A stretch of 64,000 nt of DNA, from positions 56,635 through 120,634 of the forward strand of contig JAUSAO010000004.1 in assembly GCA_030652475.1 (NCBI GenBank). Reading direction: 5' to 3'. Both the position numbers and the translations under genes were made by a program. Every line of letters starts with the position of its first letter. Within the stretch, counting starts at the first letter, position 1. Shown here in pieces: positions 43,629 through 53,527 of this stretch. The DNA comes from Gallionella sp. (GTDB lineage: Bacteria; Pseudomonadota; Gammaproteobacteria; Burkholderiales; Gallionellaceae). The notes below the pieces were generated by a model that worked only from the letters and a program-made list of their open reading frames with translations, was not told where the DNA came from and made no database searches.

Positions 43629-43655
43629 CTTGAAAAAAGCCGGGTCGCCCATAGA
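43629..43655 (+). promoter_or_regulatory. sigma-32 (heat-shock) promoter of the hsp20 gene
   Basis: CTTGAAA (43629-43635), 12 bases, then CCCATAGA (43648-43655) closely match the RpoH consensus CTTGAAA...CCCATnT. It lies about 50 bases before the Hsp20 start codon. A weak GCGGA...TCCGC hairpin in the leader could add thermal control. Confidence 0.75.
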
Positions 43656-43706
43656 TTGGTCGTAAGCGGAGCGTTTTCCGCCTAACACCATGAAAAGGAG
43701 AAAGAA

Positions 43707-44129
43707 ATGGCCAACATCACCAGGTTCAACCCGACCAGCGATGCACTGGATGATTTGTTTCGAGGTTTCTTTATGCGACCTGTGCGCTTCGAAGGTCGGC
43801 CGGAGGTGCAGATCAGGATGGACGTGAGCGAAGACGACAAGGCATACACCGTCCACGCCGAGATTCCCGGCGTGAAAAAAGACGACATTCACGTGAATAT
43901 CGACGGCAATCAGGTGTCGATCAGCGCCGAAGTGAAAAACGAAAAGGAAGTGAAAGAGGGCGAAAAGCTGCTGCGCAGCGAGCGCTATTACGGCAGCGTC
44001 TCGCGCGCGTTCTCGCTGGCGCAGGACGTGGATGAAGGCGCCGCGCAGGCAAAATACAACGAGGGCGTGCTGGAATTGACGCTGCCCAAAAAGAAGGCGG
44101 CATCCTCCAGAAAACTCGTCATTCAGTAA
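43707..44129 (+). CDS. Hsp20/alpha-crystallin small heat-shock protein
   Basis: The 140-residue chaperone holds unfolding proteins in an ATP-independent way. The alpha-crystallin domain spans about 38-130 (VQIRMDVSEDDKAYTVHAEI, GVKKDDIHVNIDGNQVSI, RSERYYGSVSRAFSL, KYNEGVLELTLPKK), followed by the short tail with an I-x-I-like end (KLVIQ). AAAGGAGAAAG precedes the ATG. It is a single-gene unit: RpoH-type promoter upstream and terminator downstream (44148-44177). Confidence 0.95.
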   Translation: MANITRFNPTSDALDDLFRGFFMRPVRFEGRPEVQIRMDVSEDDKAYTVHAEIPGVKKDDIHVNIDGNQVSISAEVKNEKEVKEGEKLLRSERYYGSVSRAFSLAQDVDEGAAQAKYNEGVLELTLPKKKAASSRKLVIQ

Positions 44130-44136
44130 GCGTTAA

Positions 44137-45737
<1,601 letters not shown>

Positions 45738-45749
45738 AGGGGGAAGATC

Positions 45750-46337
45750 ATGGCAACCAAACAACCTGGCGAAAGAAAACTCCAGATCCTGCAAACCGTC
45801 GCCGAGATGCTGGAGCAGCCCAAGGGCGAGAAGATCACCACGGCCGCGCTGGCGGCGCGGCTTGAGCTGTCCGAGGCGGCGCTGTACCGCCACTTCGCCA
45901 GTAAAGCGCAGATGTTTGAGGGCCTGATCGAATTCATCGAACAGACCGTGTTCGGCCTGGTCAACAAGATCGCCACGGAAGAGCAGGACGGACTGAAACA
46001 GGTCGAAGGCATACTCGGGTTGCTGCTGGGTTTCGCCCAGAAGAATCGCGGCATGACGCGCGTACTCATCGGCGACGCGCTGGTGAACGAAGACGAACGC
46101 CTGCAACTGCGCATCAACCAGTTCCTGGACCGCATCGAGACCACGCTCAAGCAGGCGCTGCGCATCGCCGACACGCAGGGGAAGCTGGCACCGGGCGACG
46201 ACATCGGTGCCCATGCCAATCTGCTGCTGTGCTTCGTTGTCGGGCGCTGGAACCAGTTCGGCAAGAGCGGCTACACGCGCGACCCGATGGCGCAATGGCC
46301 GCAGCAGTGGGGCATACTCCGCTCGCAATTCAAGTAA
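45750..46337 (+). CDS. slmA: nucleoid occlusion factor SlmA (TetR family)
   Basis: SlmA binds scattered chromosomal sites and antagonises FtsZ so that septa do not cut the nucleoid. The 195-residue protein has the TetR N-terminal helix-turn-helix (KITTAALAARLELSEAALYRHFASKAQMFEGL) and the SlmA-specific C-terminal domain (LLGFAQKNRGMTRVL, VNEDERLQLRINQFLDRIE, GRWNQFGKSGYTRDP). Length matches E. coli SlmA. It follows the HAD gene by 12 bases, with AAGGGGGAAG as ribosome site. Confidence 0.95.
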   Translation: MATKQPGERKLQILQTVAEMLEQPKGEKITTAALAARLELSEAALYRHFASKAQMFEGLIEFIEQTVFGLVNKIATEEQDGLKQVEGILGLLLGFAQKNRGMTRVLIGDALVNEDERLQLRINQFLDRIETTLKQALRIADTQGKLAPGDDIGAHANLLLCFVVGRWNQFGKSGYTRDPMAQWPQQWGILRSQFK

Positions 46338-46426
46338 CGGTGTAGCGCTTTGAGCCGTGGCGCCTGAGCCGGAAGCGGTAGCGTCCCGGGGCCGACAGAC
46401 GGGTTTTCTTCCTGCAAGGAGAGCAC

Positions 46427-47545
46427 ATGATTCTGATCCTGGATGCGAATACGCAAACCGAAAGCGCCGAATACCGGCAATTGATGGACCATCTGGCAGG
46501 CCTGCAGGGCGTGCAGACGCGGGTGCACACCGAGCACGGCGCGGAACAGAACCTCACCGAAATCTACCTCATCGGCAACACCAAGGCGCTGGAAATCGAC
46601 GACATGCAGAGCCTCCCCTGCGTCGAGCGCGTGGTGCGCGTGTCGCAGGAATACCGAATCCTCGGGCGGCACAAGGACGACTCGCGCCCGGCTTATTTCG
46701 AATACAACGGCGTGCGCTTCGGGCAGGACACGCTCAACGTGTTCGCCGGTCTGTGCGCGGTGGACAACGCGGAACATGTGGAAATCATGTTGCGCGCCCT
46801 GCGCGACAACGGCCAGGTCTGTACCCGCATGGGCGCCTACAAGCCGCGTACCAGTCCTTATGCATTCCAGGGGCACGGCAAGAACTGTCTGCCGTACGTG
46901 TTCGAACTGGCGGGCAAATACGGCATCAAGGTGGTTGCCATGGAAATCACCCACGAATCGCACCTCAACGAGATCGCCGAAACACTGCACCGGACCGGCA
47001 ACCCGACCGGCGTGATGCTGCAGATCGGCACGCGCAATACACAGAACTTCGAACTACTCAAGATCGTCGGCCGCCAGCAGGAGTACCCCGTGCTGCTCAA
47101 GCGCGGTTTCGGCATCACCCTGGATGAGTCGCTGAACGCGGCCGAATACCTGGCCTCGGAAGGCAACCGCAACGTGGTGTTCGGGTTGCGCGGCATGAAG
47201 ACCAACATGGGCGATCCGCACCGTAACCTCGTCGACTTCGCGCATGTGCCGGTGGTGAAACGCCTGACGCGCATGCCCGTCTGCGTCGATCCTTCGCACT
47301 CCGTCGGCACGCGCGCCGCTTCGCCCGACGGCATCCTCGACATCATGCACGCCACCGCACAGGGCGTGCTGGCCGGTGCCAACATGGTGCTCGTGGATTT
47401 CCATCCCGCCCCGCCGCAAGCACTGGTGGACGGCCCGCAGGCGCTGTTGCTGAAAGAGCTGCCGCATTTCCTGGAAGACGTGCAGATCGCGCGCGAGGCC
47501 TATTTGAAGCGGGTGGGGTTGGTGCAGAAGTACCGGGATAGTTGA
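46427..47545 (+). CDS. divergent class I-beta DAHP synthase-like protein
   Basis: The 372-residue protein has an N-terminal ferredoxin-like regulatory domain (about 1-70) and a TIM-barrel of the I-beta 3-deoxy-7-phosphoheptulonate synthase type. It keeps AYKPRTSPYAFQG, LQIGTRNTQNFELLK, PVLLKRG, the metal-binding cysteine (GLCAVD) and CVDPSHSVGTR. Several normally invariant spots differ: GPC-x-VE is GLCAVD, CERGIRTFE is replaced by GLRGMKTNMGDPHRN, and EVHP is DFHP. Activity in aromatic amino-acid synthesis is likely but not certain; it could be a paralog with another aldose or a structural role. AAGGAGAG precedes the ATG. Confidence 0.8.
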   Translation: MILILDANTQTESAEYRQLMDHLAGLQGVQTRVHTEHGAEQNLTEIYLIGNTKALEIDDMQSLPCVERVVRVSQEYRILGRHKDDSRPAYFEYNGVRFGQDTLNVFAGLCAVDNAEHVEIMLRALRDNGQVCTRMGAYKPRTSPYAFQGHGKNCLPYVFELAGKYGIKVVAMEITHESHLNEIAETLHRTGNPTGVMLQIGTRNTQNFELLKIVGRQQEYPVLLKRGFGITLDESLNAAEYLASEGNRNVVFGLRGMKTNMGDPHRNLVDFAHVPVVKRLTRMPVCVDPSHSVGTRAASPDGILDIMHATAQGVLAGANMVLVDFHPAPPQALVDGPQALLLKELPHFLEDVQIAREAYLKRVGLVQKYRDS

Positions 47546-47588
47546 AACAGACTCAGCTCGGTATCGAGTCTCTTGGTTCAGGCTTCGG

Positions 47589-47617
47589 TTGCACCCCCAA
47601 ATAAAAGCCGCTATATT
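47589..47617 (+). promoter_or_regulatory. sigma-70 promoter of the leuA leader
   Basis: TTGCAC (47589-47594), a 17-base spacer and TATATT (47612-47617) form a near-ideal promoter. Transcription should begin about seven bases later, that is at or next to the ATG at 47624. Confidence 0.75.
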
Positions 47618-47623
47618 CCTGCC

Positions 47624-47707
47624 ATGCACTTCTCTAAACACATCTCGCAACTTCATTCCACCTTCAGCCTGCTGGCGGCGCTGAAGCTGCGCCAAGGCGC
47701 ATACTAA
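47624..47707 (+). CDS. candidate leaderless leader peptide upstream of leuA
   Basis: A 27-codon ORF (MHFSKHISQLHSTF..., ending LRQGAY) lies 76 bases before leuA. The ATG coincides with the predicted transcription start, so it would be translated from a leaderless message; no ribosome site exists. Leucine codons cluster in the second half (SLLAALKL). After its stop, CGGCTC (47734-47739) can pair with GAGCCG (47750-47755), but no T-run follows, so classical attenuation is not evident. A regulatory peptide sensing leucine or stalling at its C-terminus is inferred. Confidence 0.55.
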   Translation: MHFSKHISQLHSTFSLLAALKLRQGAY

Positions 47708-47783
47708 ACCCACCCCACAAGTATCAAAGCAGGCGGCTCGGTTGGTGTTGAGCCGTGGATGAACAATTGCGATGGAGCACAAA

Positions 47784-49319
47784 ATGACCGACAAGATAAT
47801 CATATTCGACACCACCTTGCGCGACGGCGAGCAAAGCCCCGGCGCATCCATGACCAAAGAAGAGAAGTTGCGCATCGCGCGCCAGCTGGAAAAGCTGGGC
47901 GTGGACGTGATCGAGGCAGGCTTTGCAGCCGCCAGCCCCGGCGATGCCGACGCGATCCACAGCATCGCCAAGGTCATCGAACGTTCCACCGTGTGCTCGC
48001 TGGCGCGCGCCAGCGAGAAGGATGTGCGCGCGGCGGGCGAGGCGATCAAGCCGGCCAAACACAAGCGTATTCACACCTTCATTGCGACTTCGCCCATCCA
48101 CATGCAGCACAAGCTGCGCATGAGCGAAGACCAGGTGGTGGAGCGCGCGGTGCAGGCGGTGAAGTGGGCGCTGGAATATACCGACGATGTGGAATTCTCG
48201 GCCGAGGACGCGGTGCGCTCGGAGATGGATTTCCTGGTGCGCATCTTCGACGAGGTCATCAAGGCCGGCGCCAAGACCCTGAATGTACCCGACACCGTGG
48301 GTTACAGCATTCCCGTGTTGTGGGGCGAGCGCTTCAAGCAGTTGATCGCGCGCGTGCCGAATAGCGACAAGGTGATCTGGTCCACACATTGCCACAATGA
48401 CCTGGGCATGGCCTCGGCCAACTCGCTGGCCGCCGTGATGAACGGCGCGCGCCAGGTGGAATGCACCATCAACGGTTTGGGTGAACGCGCGGGCAATGCG
48501 GCGCTGGAAGAAGTGGTGATGTCGATCAAGACGCGCCGCGACATCTTTACCTGCGATACGGGCATCGACACCACGCAGATCGTGCCGACCTCCAAGCTGG
48601 TGTCCAGCATCACCGGCTATCCGGTGCAGCCGAACAAGTCCATCGTCGGCGCGAATGCGTTTGCGCACGAGTCCGGCATCCATCAGGACGGCGTGCTCAA
48701 GCACCGCGAAACCTACGAGATCCTGCGTGCCGAGGATGTGGGCTGGGGCGCGAACAAGATGGTGATGGGCAAGCACTCCGGTCGTGCCGCCTTCCGCGCG
48801 CGCTTGCAGGAACTGGGCATCGTGCTGGACGGCGAAGACGCGGTGAACGCGGCGTTTGCGCGCTTCAAGGATCTGGCCGACAAGAAACACGAGATCTTCG
48901 ACGAGGACCTGCAGGCGCTGGTGAGCGACGAGGAAGCCATGCAGGTGAGCGAGCATTACCGGCTGGTGGCGATGGGCGCGCATTCCGAAACCGGCGTATT
49001 GCCGGTGGCGCGCGTGGTAATGAGTGTTGGCGGCAAGGAATTTCAGGCCGACGCGCAGGGCGGCGGCCCGGTGGATGCAACCTTCAAGGCTATCGAGCAG
49101 ATTGCGAAGAGCGGCACCGAGCTGTTGCTGTATTCGGTGAACAACATCACCAGCGGCACCGACGCGCAGGGCGAGGTGACAGTGCGTTTGGCCAAGGGCG
49201 GGCGCGTGGTTAACGGTCAGGGTGCGGATACCGACATCGTGGTGGCCTCCGCCAAGGCCTATCTGAATGCGCTGAACAAACTGGACGCCGGGGCAGTGCG
49301 CGCGCATCCGCAACTGTGA
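47784..49319 (+). CDS. leuA: 2-isopropylmalate synthase
   Basis: LeuA condenses acetyl-CoA with 2-ketoisovalerate, the first committed leucine step. The 511-residue protein has the HMGL-like TIM barrel ([52 protein letters not shown]), the linker, and the C-terminal LeuA dimer/regulatory domain (about 370-505) for leucine feedback. The ATG at 47784 is preferred to one at 47772 because GGAG then sits seven bases upstream. No leuB/C/D follows here, so the pathway genes are split. A leader ORF and promoter precede it. Confidence 0.97.
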   Translation: MTDKIIIFDTTLRDGEQSPGASMTKEEKLRIARQLEKLGVDVIEAGFAAASPGDADAIHSIAKVIERSTVCSLARASEKDVRAAGEAIKPAKHKRIHTFIATSPIHMQHKLRMSEDQVVERAVQAVKWALEYTDDVEFSAEDAVRSEMDFLVRIFDEVIKAGAKTLNVPDTVGYSIPVLWGERFKQLIARVPNSDKVIWSTHCHNDLGMASANSLAAVMNGARQVECTINGLGERAGNAALEEVVMSIKTRRDIFTCDTGIDTTQIVPTSKLVSSITGYPVQPNKSIVGANAFAHESGIHQDGVLKHRETYEILRAEDVGWGANKMVMGKHSGRAAFRARLQELGIVLDGEDAVNAAFARFKDLADKKHEIFDEDLQALVSDEEAMQVSEHYRLVAMGAHSETGVLPVARVVMSVGGKEFQADAQGGGPVDATFKAIEQIAKSGTELLLYSVNNITSGTDAQGEVTVRLAKGGRVVNGQGADTDIVVASAKAYLNALNKLDAGAVRAHPQL

Positions 49320-49341
49320 AGGCGTTGTACTGGGGGGCGAG

Positions 49342-49620
49342 ATGAGACTGGCCGGATGGATACTGCTGCTGAGCGTCATGTTGCCGGTCGGCGTGCAGGC
49401 GGCGGGGCAGGATACCTCTGTCGAGTCCGCGCCCGAAAAGGCGTTGTCCACCCCGGCGGCATCTCCGGCGCACGGGAAAAAGAAGGCTGTGCGCAGCAAC
49501 AAGTCCAAGCCAGCCTCAGGCAAGGTGGCTCCGAAAGCAAAGGTGAAACTGGATGCCATTACGGAATCGCCGGACGGATCGACAGACCAATCCGTTCAAC
49601 TCAAGGGGGTGCGCGGCTAG
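49342..49620 (+). CDS. small exported protein, unknown function
   Basis: The 92-residue protein has a clear signal peptide (MRLAGWILLLSVMLPVGVQA, cleaved after VQA-A). The mature part is Ala/Ser/Lys/Pro-rich (KKKAVRSNKSKPASGKVAPKAK), probably disordered and basic. GGGGGGCGAG precedes the ATG. It lies 22 bases after leuA and ends 25 bases before a terminator, so it may be co-transcribed with leuA. No family recognised. Confidence 0.65.
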   Translation: MRLAGWILLLSVMLPVGVQAAGQDTSVESAPEKALSTPAASPAHGKKKAVRSNKSKPASGKVAPKAKVKLDAITESPDGSTDQSVQLKGVRG

Positions 49621-49645
49621 CTTTGCAGTTCGGGAGTTTTGATAG

Positions 49646-49671
49646 GGGCATCGTTCGCGATGCCCTTTTTT
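49646..49671 (+). terminator. rho-independent terminator after the leuA unit
   Basis: GGGCATCG (49646-49653), tetraloop TTCG, CGATGCCC (49658-49665), then TTTTTT. The UUCG loop makes it especially stable. Confidence 0.93.
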
Positions 49672-49780
49672 ATGGGAGCGCCGAGCGCCAATTCCACGTC
49701 AAGCTTGCTTGACTGTGGATTGCCTGCCTTTGGTACGAGAAGAGGCGCTCTCATTCAATGCTTGATTGGGGTGCCCGTAT

Positions 49781-50449
49781 CTACGCTTGCAGTAACGCGA
49801 GCGCCTGCACCCCGTCCAAAGCAAGGGACGGGAAGTCGCGGCGCACGGTGCGCTCGTCCAGACGCAGATCGTAGCCGTCGCAGTCGATGCCGATAACCTG
49901 ACCCTGCGCAGCGGTACGCCCGGCGTTGATCCGGTCGAGCAGGGCATCTTCCTCGGCGGCGAGCGTATTGGGCGGCACGCGGTAGCGCTCCGCCTTGATC
50001 CAATGAATGTCGCCGAAGCCGCCGATGTAGCGCAACGCCTGCGGCACGATGCGGTAGAACTGGAAATCGGGCATGTCGTAATAGGTCTGGGCTTCGGGGA
50101 AATAGCGCAGATAGCGCTTTCCGGCCAGTTCCCGTTCTGTTTCCAGCGCTGCCGTGCCCACCACGGTGAGGCGACCCTGGGTCTGGATATGGGCGTCTTC
50201 CTGGTTGTGGGTGATGAGGCTCACGCGCGGGTCGTGCTGGATGTTCTTGGTGTGTTCCGCCAGCGCGCTGATGAGGATCAACAGGCTGCCGTCGTGATCG
50301 ACCAGGTAGGGCGTGATGGAGCCGAACGGATGGCCGTCGAATTTCTTCGACAGCGTACTGAGTGCGCCGTAACGATGGGCGCGCAGCAGTTGGCGCGCAT
50401 CGCGGGCGGTAGTTTGCGGATTTACGTTGTCGGGTATCATAACGGGCAT
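49781..50449 (-). CDS. HugZ-like pyridoxamine 5'-phosphate oxidase-fold protein
   Basis: This 222-residue protein has a split-barrel PNPOx-like domain (about 15-155: AHRYGALSTLSKKFDGHPFGSITPYLVDHDG, LAEHTKNIQHDPRVSLI, RYFPEAQTYY, RIVPQALRYIGGFGDIHWI) and a C-terminal DUF2470-like domain (LLDRINAG, GIDCDGYDLRL, VRRDFPSLALD). This architecture is that of HugZ-family haem oxygenases and related haem-utilisation proteins. Haem binding is inferred from family. ATG 50449 is used; a second ATG at 50440 is possible. It is read divergently from yihY with 21 bases between starts. Confidence 0.85.
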   Translation of the reverse strand: MPVMIPDNVNPQTTARDARQLLRAHRYGALSTLSKKFDGHPFGSITPYLVDHDGSLLILISALAEHTKNIQHDPRVSLITHNQEDAHIQTQGRLTVVGTAALETERELAGKRYLRYFPEAQTYYDMPDFQFYRIVPQALRYIGGFGDIHWIKAERYRVPPNTLAAEEDALLDRINAGRTAAQGQVIGIDCDGYDLRLDERTVRRDFPSLALDGVQALALLQA

Positions 50450-50470
50450 TGTATTCAGTAATCAGCGTTT

Positions 50471-51718
50471 ATGAAACTTGCAGAGTTGAAATTCTCGAAC
50501 TTGAAGCGTCCGAATTTCGGCATCGTCGACTCCTTCCATTTTCTGCGCTATGTCGCGGTAAGGTTAAAGGAGGACAGGTGCACGCAAATGGCGGCAAGCC
50601 TGACCTTTACCACGCTGTTGTCGGTTGTTCCGCTGATTACCATCGCGCTGACGCTGTTCTCGGCCTTTCCGGTGTTCAGCGAATACTCCGCGAACATCAA
50701 GGAATTCATTTTGATGAATATGGTGCCGGAGACCGGCGGCAGGATTATTTCGGGTTATATGCAGCAGTTCGCGGAGAGCGCTTCGCGCCTGACGGCGGTG
50801 GGCCTGGTATTTCTGGCGGTCACCGCGATGTTGCTGATGCTGACCATCGATAACGCCTTCAACATGATCTGGCGCGTGTCGCGCCCGCGCAGCCTGTTGC
50901 AGCGCGTGCTGGTGTACTGGGCGGTGATCACGCTGGCGCCGCTGCTGATCGGGGCCAGTCTGTCGCTAACGTCCTGGCTGGTCGGGTTCTCGGCGGAGTA
51001 TGCGCAGCGGATTCCCAAAATGAGCATGGACGCGATCAAGCTCATCCCGCTCATGCTGACGACGGCCGCTTTCACGCTGCTGTTCCGCGTCGTGCCCAAT
51101 CGTTTTGTGCCGATGAGGCACGCCATCCTGGGCGGATTGATAGCGGCGGTGGCATTCGAATCGATGAACCGCGCTTTCGCTTTCTACATTTCGCACTTCC
51201 CCACTTACAAGCTGGTGTACGGCGCGTTTGCCAGCGTGCCGATCTTTCTGATGTGGATCTATTTTTCCTGGCTCACGGTATTGTTCGGCGCGATCATCAC
51301 CGCCTCGCTCTCGCACTGGCGCAGCACACATTCGCTGCGGCTGGATCAGGCGGCCAAGCTGTATTACGCGTTGAGCATCCTCAAGCTCATGCACAAGGGG
51401 CTCGGCAAAGGGGAAATTCAGACCCTGCAGGGCCTGTCGCGGCATTTGCATATCGGCTACGACGACGTCGAGCGCTTGCTGGACAAACTGACCGCAGCAA
51501 AAATCGTGGGCAAGCTGTCGGGAACAGGCTGGAGCATGGTGCGCGCGCCGGAAGCGGTGCAACTGGGCGACTTGCTGAAGCTGTTCATGCTGGATACAGC
51601 CACCCTGCCCAAGCGCAGCGGTGATGCCGACATCAAGGCGTGGTTCGTCGCGTTGGAGAACCGCATGAACGAGCCGCGCGGGACAACCTTGTACGACTTG
51701 TGGAATAAGACGGCGTGA
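50471..51718 (+). CDS. yihY: YihY/BrkB family inner-membrane protein (UPF0761)
   Basis: The 415-residue protein has six predicted membrane helices within about 40-280: MAASLTFTTLLSVVPLITIALTLF at the first, then AVGLVFLAVTAMLLML, VLVYWAVITLAPLLIGASL, LIPLMLTTAAFTLLFRVVP and further. A cytoplasmic winged-helix-like tail (about 300-400: IQTLQGLSRHLHIGYDDVERLLDKL) follows. The family was once misnamed ribonuclease BN; its role in the membrane is unknown. The extended C-terminal domain is typical for beta- and gammaproteobacterial members. No strong ribosome site is visible before the ATG. Confidence 0.92.
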   Translation: MKLAELKFSNLKRPNFGIVDSFHFLRYVAVRLKEDRCTQMAASLTFTTLLSVVPLITIALTLFSAFPVFSEYSANIKEFILMNMVPETGGRIISGYMQQFAESASRLTAVGLVFLAVTAMLLMLTIDNAFNMIWRVSRPRSLLQRVLVYWAVITLAPLLIGASLSLTSWLVGFSAEYAQRIPKMSMDAIKLIPLMLTTAAFTLLFRVVPNRFVPMRHAILGGLIAAVAFESMNRAFAFYISHFPTYKLVYGAFASVPIFLMWIYFSWLTVLFGAIITASLSHWRSTHSLRLDQAAKLYYALSILKLMHKGLGKGEIQTLQGLSRHLHIGYDDVERLLDKLTAAKIVGKLSGTGWSMVRAPEAVQLGDLLKLFMLDTATLPKRSGDADIKAWFVALENRMNEPRGTTLYDLWNKTA

Positions 51719-51785
51719 CGTATTGCCGCCCATGCGCTTTTACGCTTTAATGCGCGCCTTTCGCGTTGCTTGATTCGGGGGAAAC

Positions 51786-52361
51786 ATGATCAAATTCTTT
51801 GAAGGACTGTTCGAAGGCGCGTTGTGGAACAGCCGCTTTGTTGTTCTGACGGCCGTGGTCGGCAGCCTGTTCGCCGGGTTTGCCATCTTTTACATAGCTA
51901 CGGTGGATGTGTTCTACCTGTTCGAGCATGCGCTGCACTATGCCGATGCCGGCATGACCGAGGAGTCGCGCAAGGCGTTGCACGATTCCACCGTATCGCA
52001 CATCGTCGAAGTGGTGGACGGCTATCTGCTGGCGACGGTGATGCTGATTTTCTCGCTGGGGTTGTACGAGTTGTTCATCAGCGACATTAATCAGGCGCAC
52101 GGCAGTAAGGCTTCCAGCAAGATTCTGGTGATCAGCAATCTGGACGACCTTAAATCGCGCCTCGCCAAGGTGATCCTGATGATCATGATTGTGACCCTGT
52201 TTGAGGAGGCGCTAAACATGCACATTACAGCGCCGATCGACCTGGTGTATTTCGGTGCGGCCATCGCGCTCATCGGCTTGTCCCTTTATCTGTCACACGC
52301 TGCCGACGGTTCCGGGCATGGTGGCAAGGATGCCGGCGATACAGAAGAGGGGAAACACTGA
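51786..52361 (+). CDS. yqhA: YqhA/UPF0114 family membrane protein
   Basis: The 191-residue protein has three to four membrane helices (LTAVVGSLFAGFAIFYIATV, YLLATVMLIFSLGLYELFI, LAKVILMIMIVTLFEEALNM, LVYFGAAIALIGLSLYLS). The conserved cytoplasmic segment between helices contains FISDINQAH and SNLDDLKSRLAKV, as in YqhA. Function unknown; a transport or signalling role has been suggested for the family. The His/Asp-rich tail (HAADGSGHGGKDAGD) is non-conserved. Its stop overlaps the start of the TlpA-like gene by one base. Confidence 0.9.
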   Translation: MIKFFEGLFEGALWNSRFVVLTAVVGSLFAGFAIFYIATVDVFYLFEHALHYADAGMTEESRKALHDSTVSHIVEVVDGYLLATVMLIFSLGLYELFISDINQAHGSKASSKILVISNLDDLKSRLAKVILMIMIVTLFEEALNMHITAPIDLVYFGAAIALIGLSLYLSHAADGSGHGGKDAGDTEEGKH

Positions 52362-52831
52362 TGAAAAAACTGCTGCGCATGCTGGTTGTCGCGGTTCTGT
52401 TGCTGGCGGCGGGCGCTGCCTGCGCCCAGGGATTTAACTTCAAAGACATGCAGGGGCAGGCGCAGCGCCTGTCCGATTATCGCGGCAAGTGGGTGCTGGT
52501 CAATTTCTGGGCGACTTGGTGTCCGCCCTGCCTGGAAGAGATTCCCGATCTGATCGCGCTGCATGAGGCGCACAAGAATACCGATCTGGTGGTGATCGGC
52601 ATGGCGCTGGATTCAACCCGCGAATCGGTTGTCGAATTCGTCGCCAAGAAGAAAGTCACATACCCCATCGTGTTCGGCAATTACGAGCTTGCGACGCAAG
52701 TGGGCGAGGTGGAGGCGCTGCCGACTTCCTATTTGTTCGACCCGACGGGCAAACTGGTGAGTTATCAGCAGGGGATGGTGACGCGAGCCAGCGTCGAGTC
52801 CTATATCAAGAGCAAGGCCGGTAAGAAGTAA
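52361..52831 (+). CDS. TlpA/ResA-family thiol:disulfide protein
   Basis: The 156-residue thioredoxin-fold protein has a signal peptide (MKKLLRMLVVAVLLLAAGAACAQ), placing it in the periplasm. It has the active site FWATWCPPCLEEIP, the cis-proline region EALPTSYLFDPTGKL, and the TlpA-type insertion before it. Members reduce apocytochrome c or Cu-site cysteines or act as general reductants. The cysteine within the signal (GAACAQ) could form a lipobox-like site, but the spacing is weak. Coupled to yqhA by TGATG. Confidence 0.92.
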   Translation: MKKLLRMLVVAVLLLAAGAACAQGFNFKDMQGQAQRLSDYRGKWVLVNFWATWCPPCLEEIPDLIALHEAHKNTDLVVIGMALDSTRESVVEFVAKKKVTYPIVFGNYELATQVGEVEALPTSYLFDPTGKLVSYQQGMVTRASVESYIKSKAGKK

Positions 52832-53527
52832 TCAACTGCTGCGCAATTCGGCATTCTGCAGCGGTTTTTTCCAGTGCTTGTGCCACGCGGCTTTCACCAT
52901 GTTCGGATATTCCGGCTTGCCCAGACTGCCGTTGTAGCGTCCCAGCGCGCGGTACAGATCGCCTTTTTCGACATCCAGATAGTGGCGCAGTATGGTGCAG
53001 CCGAAACGCAGGTTGGTGCGCAAGTGAAACAGGTTGTGTTCGCCCGCGCCTATGGCTTTGGTCCAGAACGGCATCACCTGCATGTAGCCGCGCGCCCCAG
53101 CCTTGGATACCGCATATTTCCTGAAACCGCTTTCCACCTCGATCAGTCCCAACACCAGATGCGGGTCGAGACCGGCGCGGGTCGCCTCGTAATGCACCGT
53201 ACTCAATAGATCGAACCGGTAGTTGGCATCCGGTATGCGCTTCGCCAGGCGTTGCGACATTTCGTCCAGCCACAACTGCGCTTCCTGCTGCGATGAAAAA
53301 GCCAGCTTGGGCGCGGCCTGGTCCGACACGGCGCGCTGCATCATGCTGCGCACGCTGGCGGAAAGTTGCTCTTCTTTCTGGGTGCCGGCTTGCGCGGAGA
53401 TGGGGAGGAGGAGCGCAAAAGCAAGGATCAGGGATTCTGGATTCAGGATTCGGGGAAAAGCGAGACTGCGGGTCTGCATTGTGCCAGCCCTGAATCCCGA
53501 GTTCTGAGTCCTGAGTTCTGTCTTCAT
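52832..53527 (-). CDS. soluble-type lytic transglycosylase (SLT domain)
   Basis: The 231-residue exported enzyme has an SLT/lysozyme-like domain from about 105 to 220: the catalytic glutamate in [42 protein letters not shown] and [17 protein letters not shown]. It cleaves the MurNAc-GlcNAc bond, giving 1,6-anhydro ends. The ATG at 53527 overlaps the proS stop (ATGA), which supports coupled translation; a second ATG at 53479 gives a more normal signal peptide ([18 protein letters not shown]). The DNA between is built from short GAACTCAGGA/GAATCCTGA-like repeats. Start uncertain, enzyme firm. Confidence 0.88.
   Translation of the reverse strand: MKTELRTQNSGFRAGTMQTRSLAFPRILNPESLILAFALLLPISAQAGTQKEEQLSASVRSMMQRAVSDQAAPKLAFSSQQEAQLWLDEMSQRLAKRIPDANYRFDLLSTVHYEATRAGLDPHLVLGLIEVESGFRKYAVSKAGARGYMQVMPFWTKAIGAGEHNLFHLRTNLRFGCTILRHYLDVEKGDLYRALGRYNGSLGKPEYPNMVKAAWHKHWKKPLQNAELRSS

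Noticed and set aside
47724..49559. 611-codon open frame antisense to leuA
   Set aside because: Shadow of the leuA codons; composition is low-complexity and it crosses the leader, promoter and neighbouring gene.
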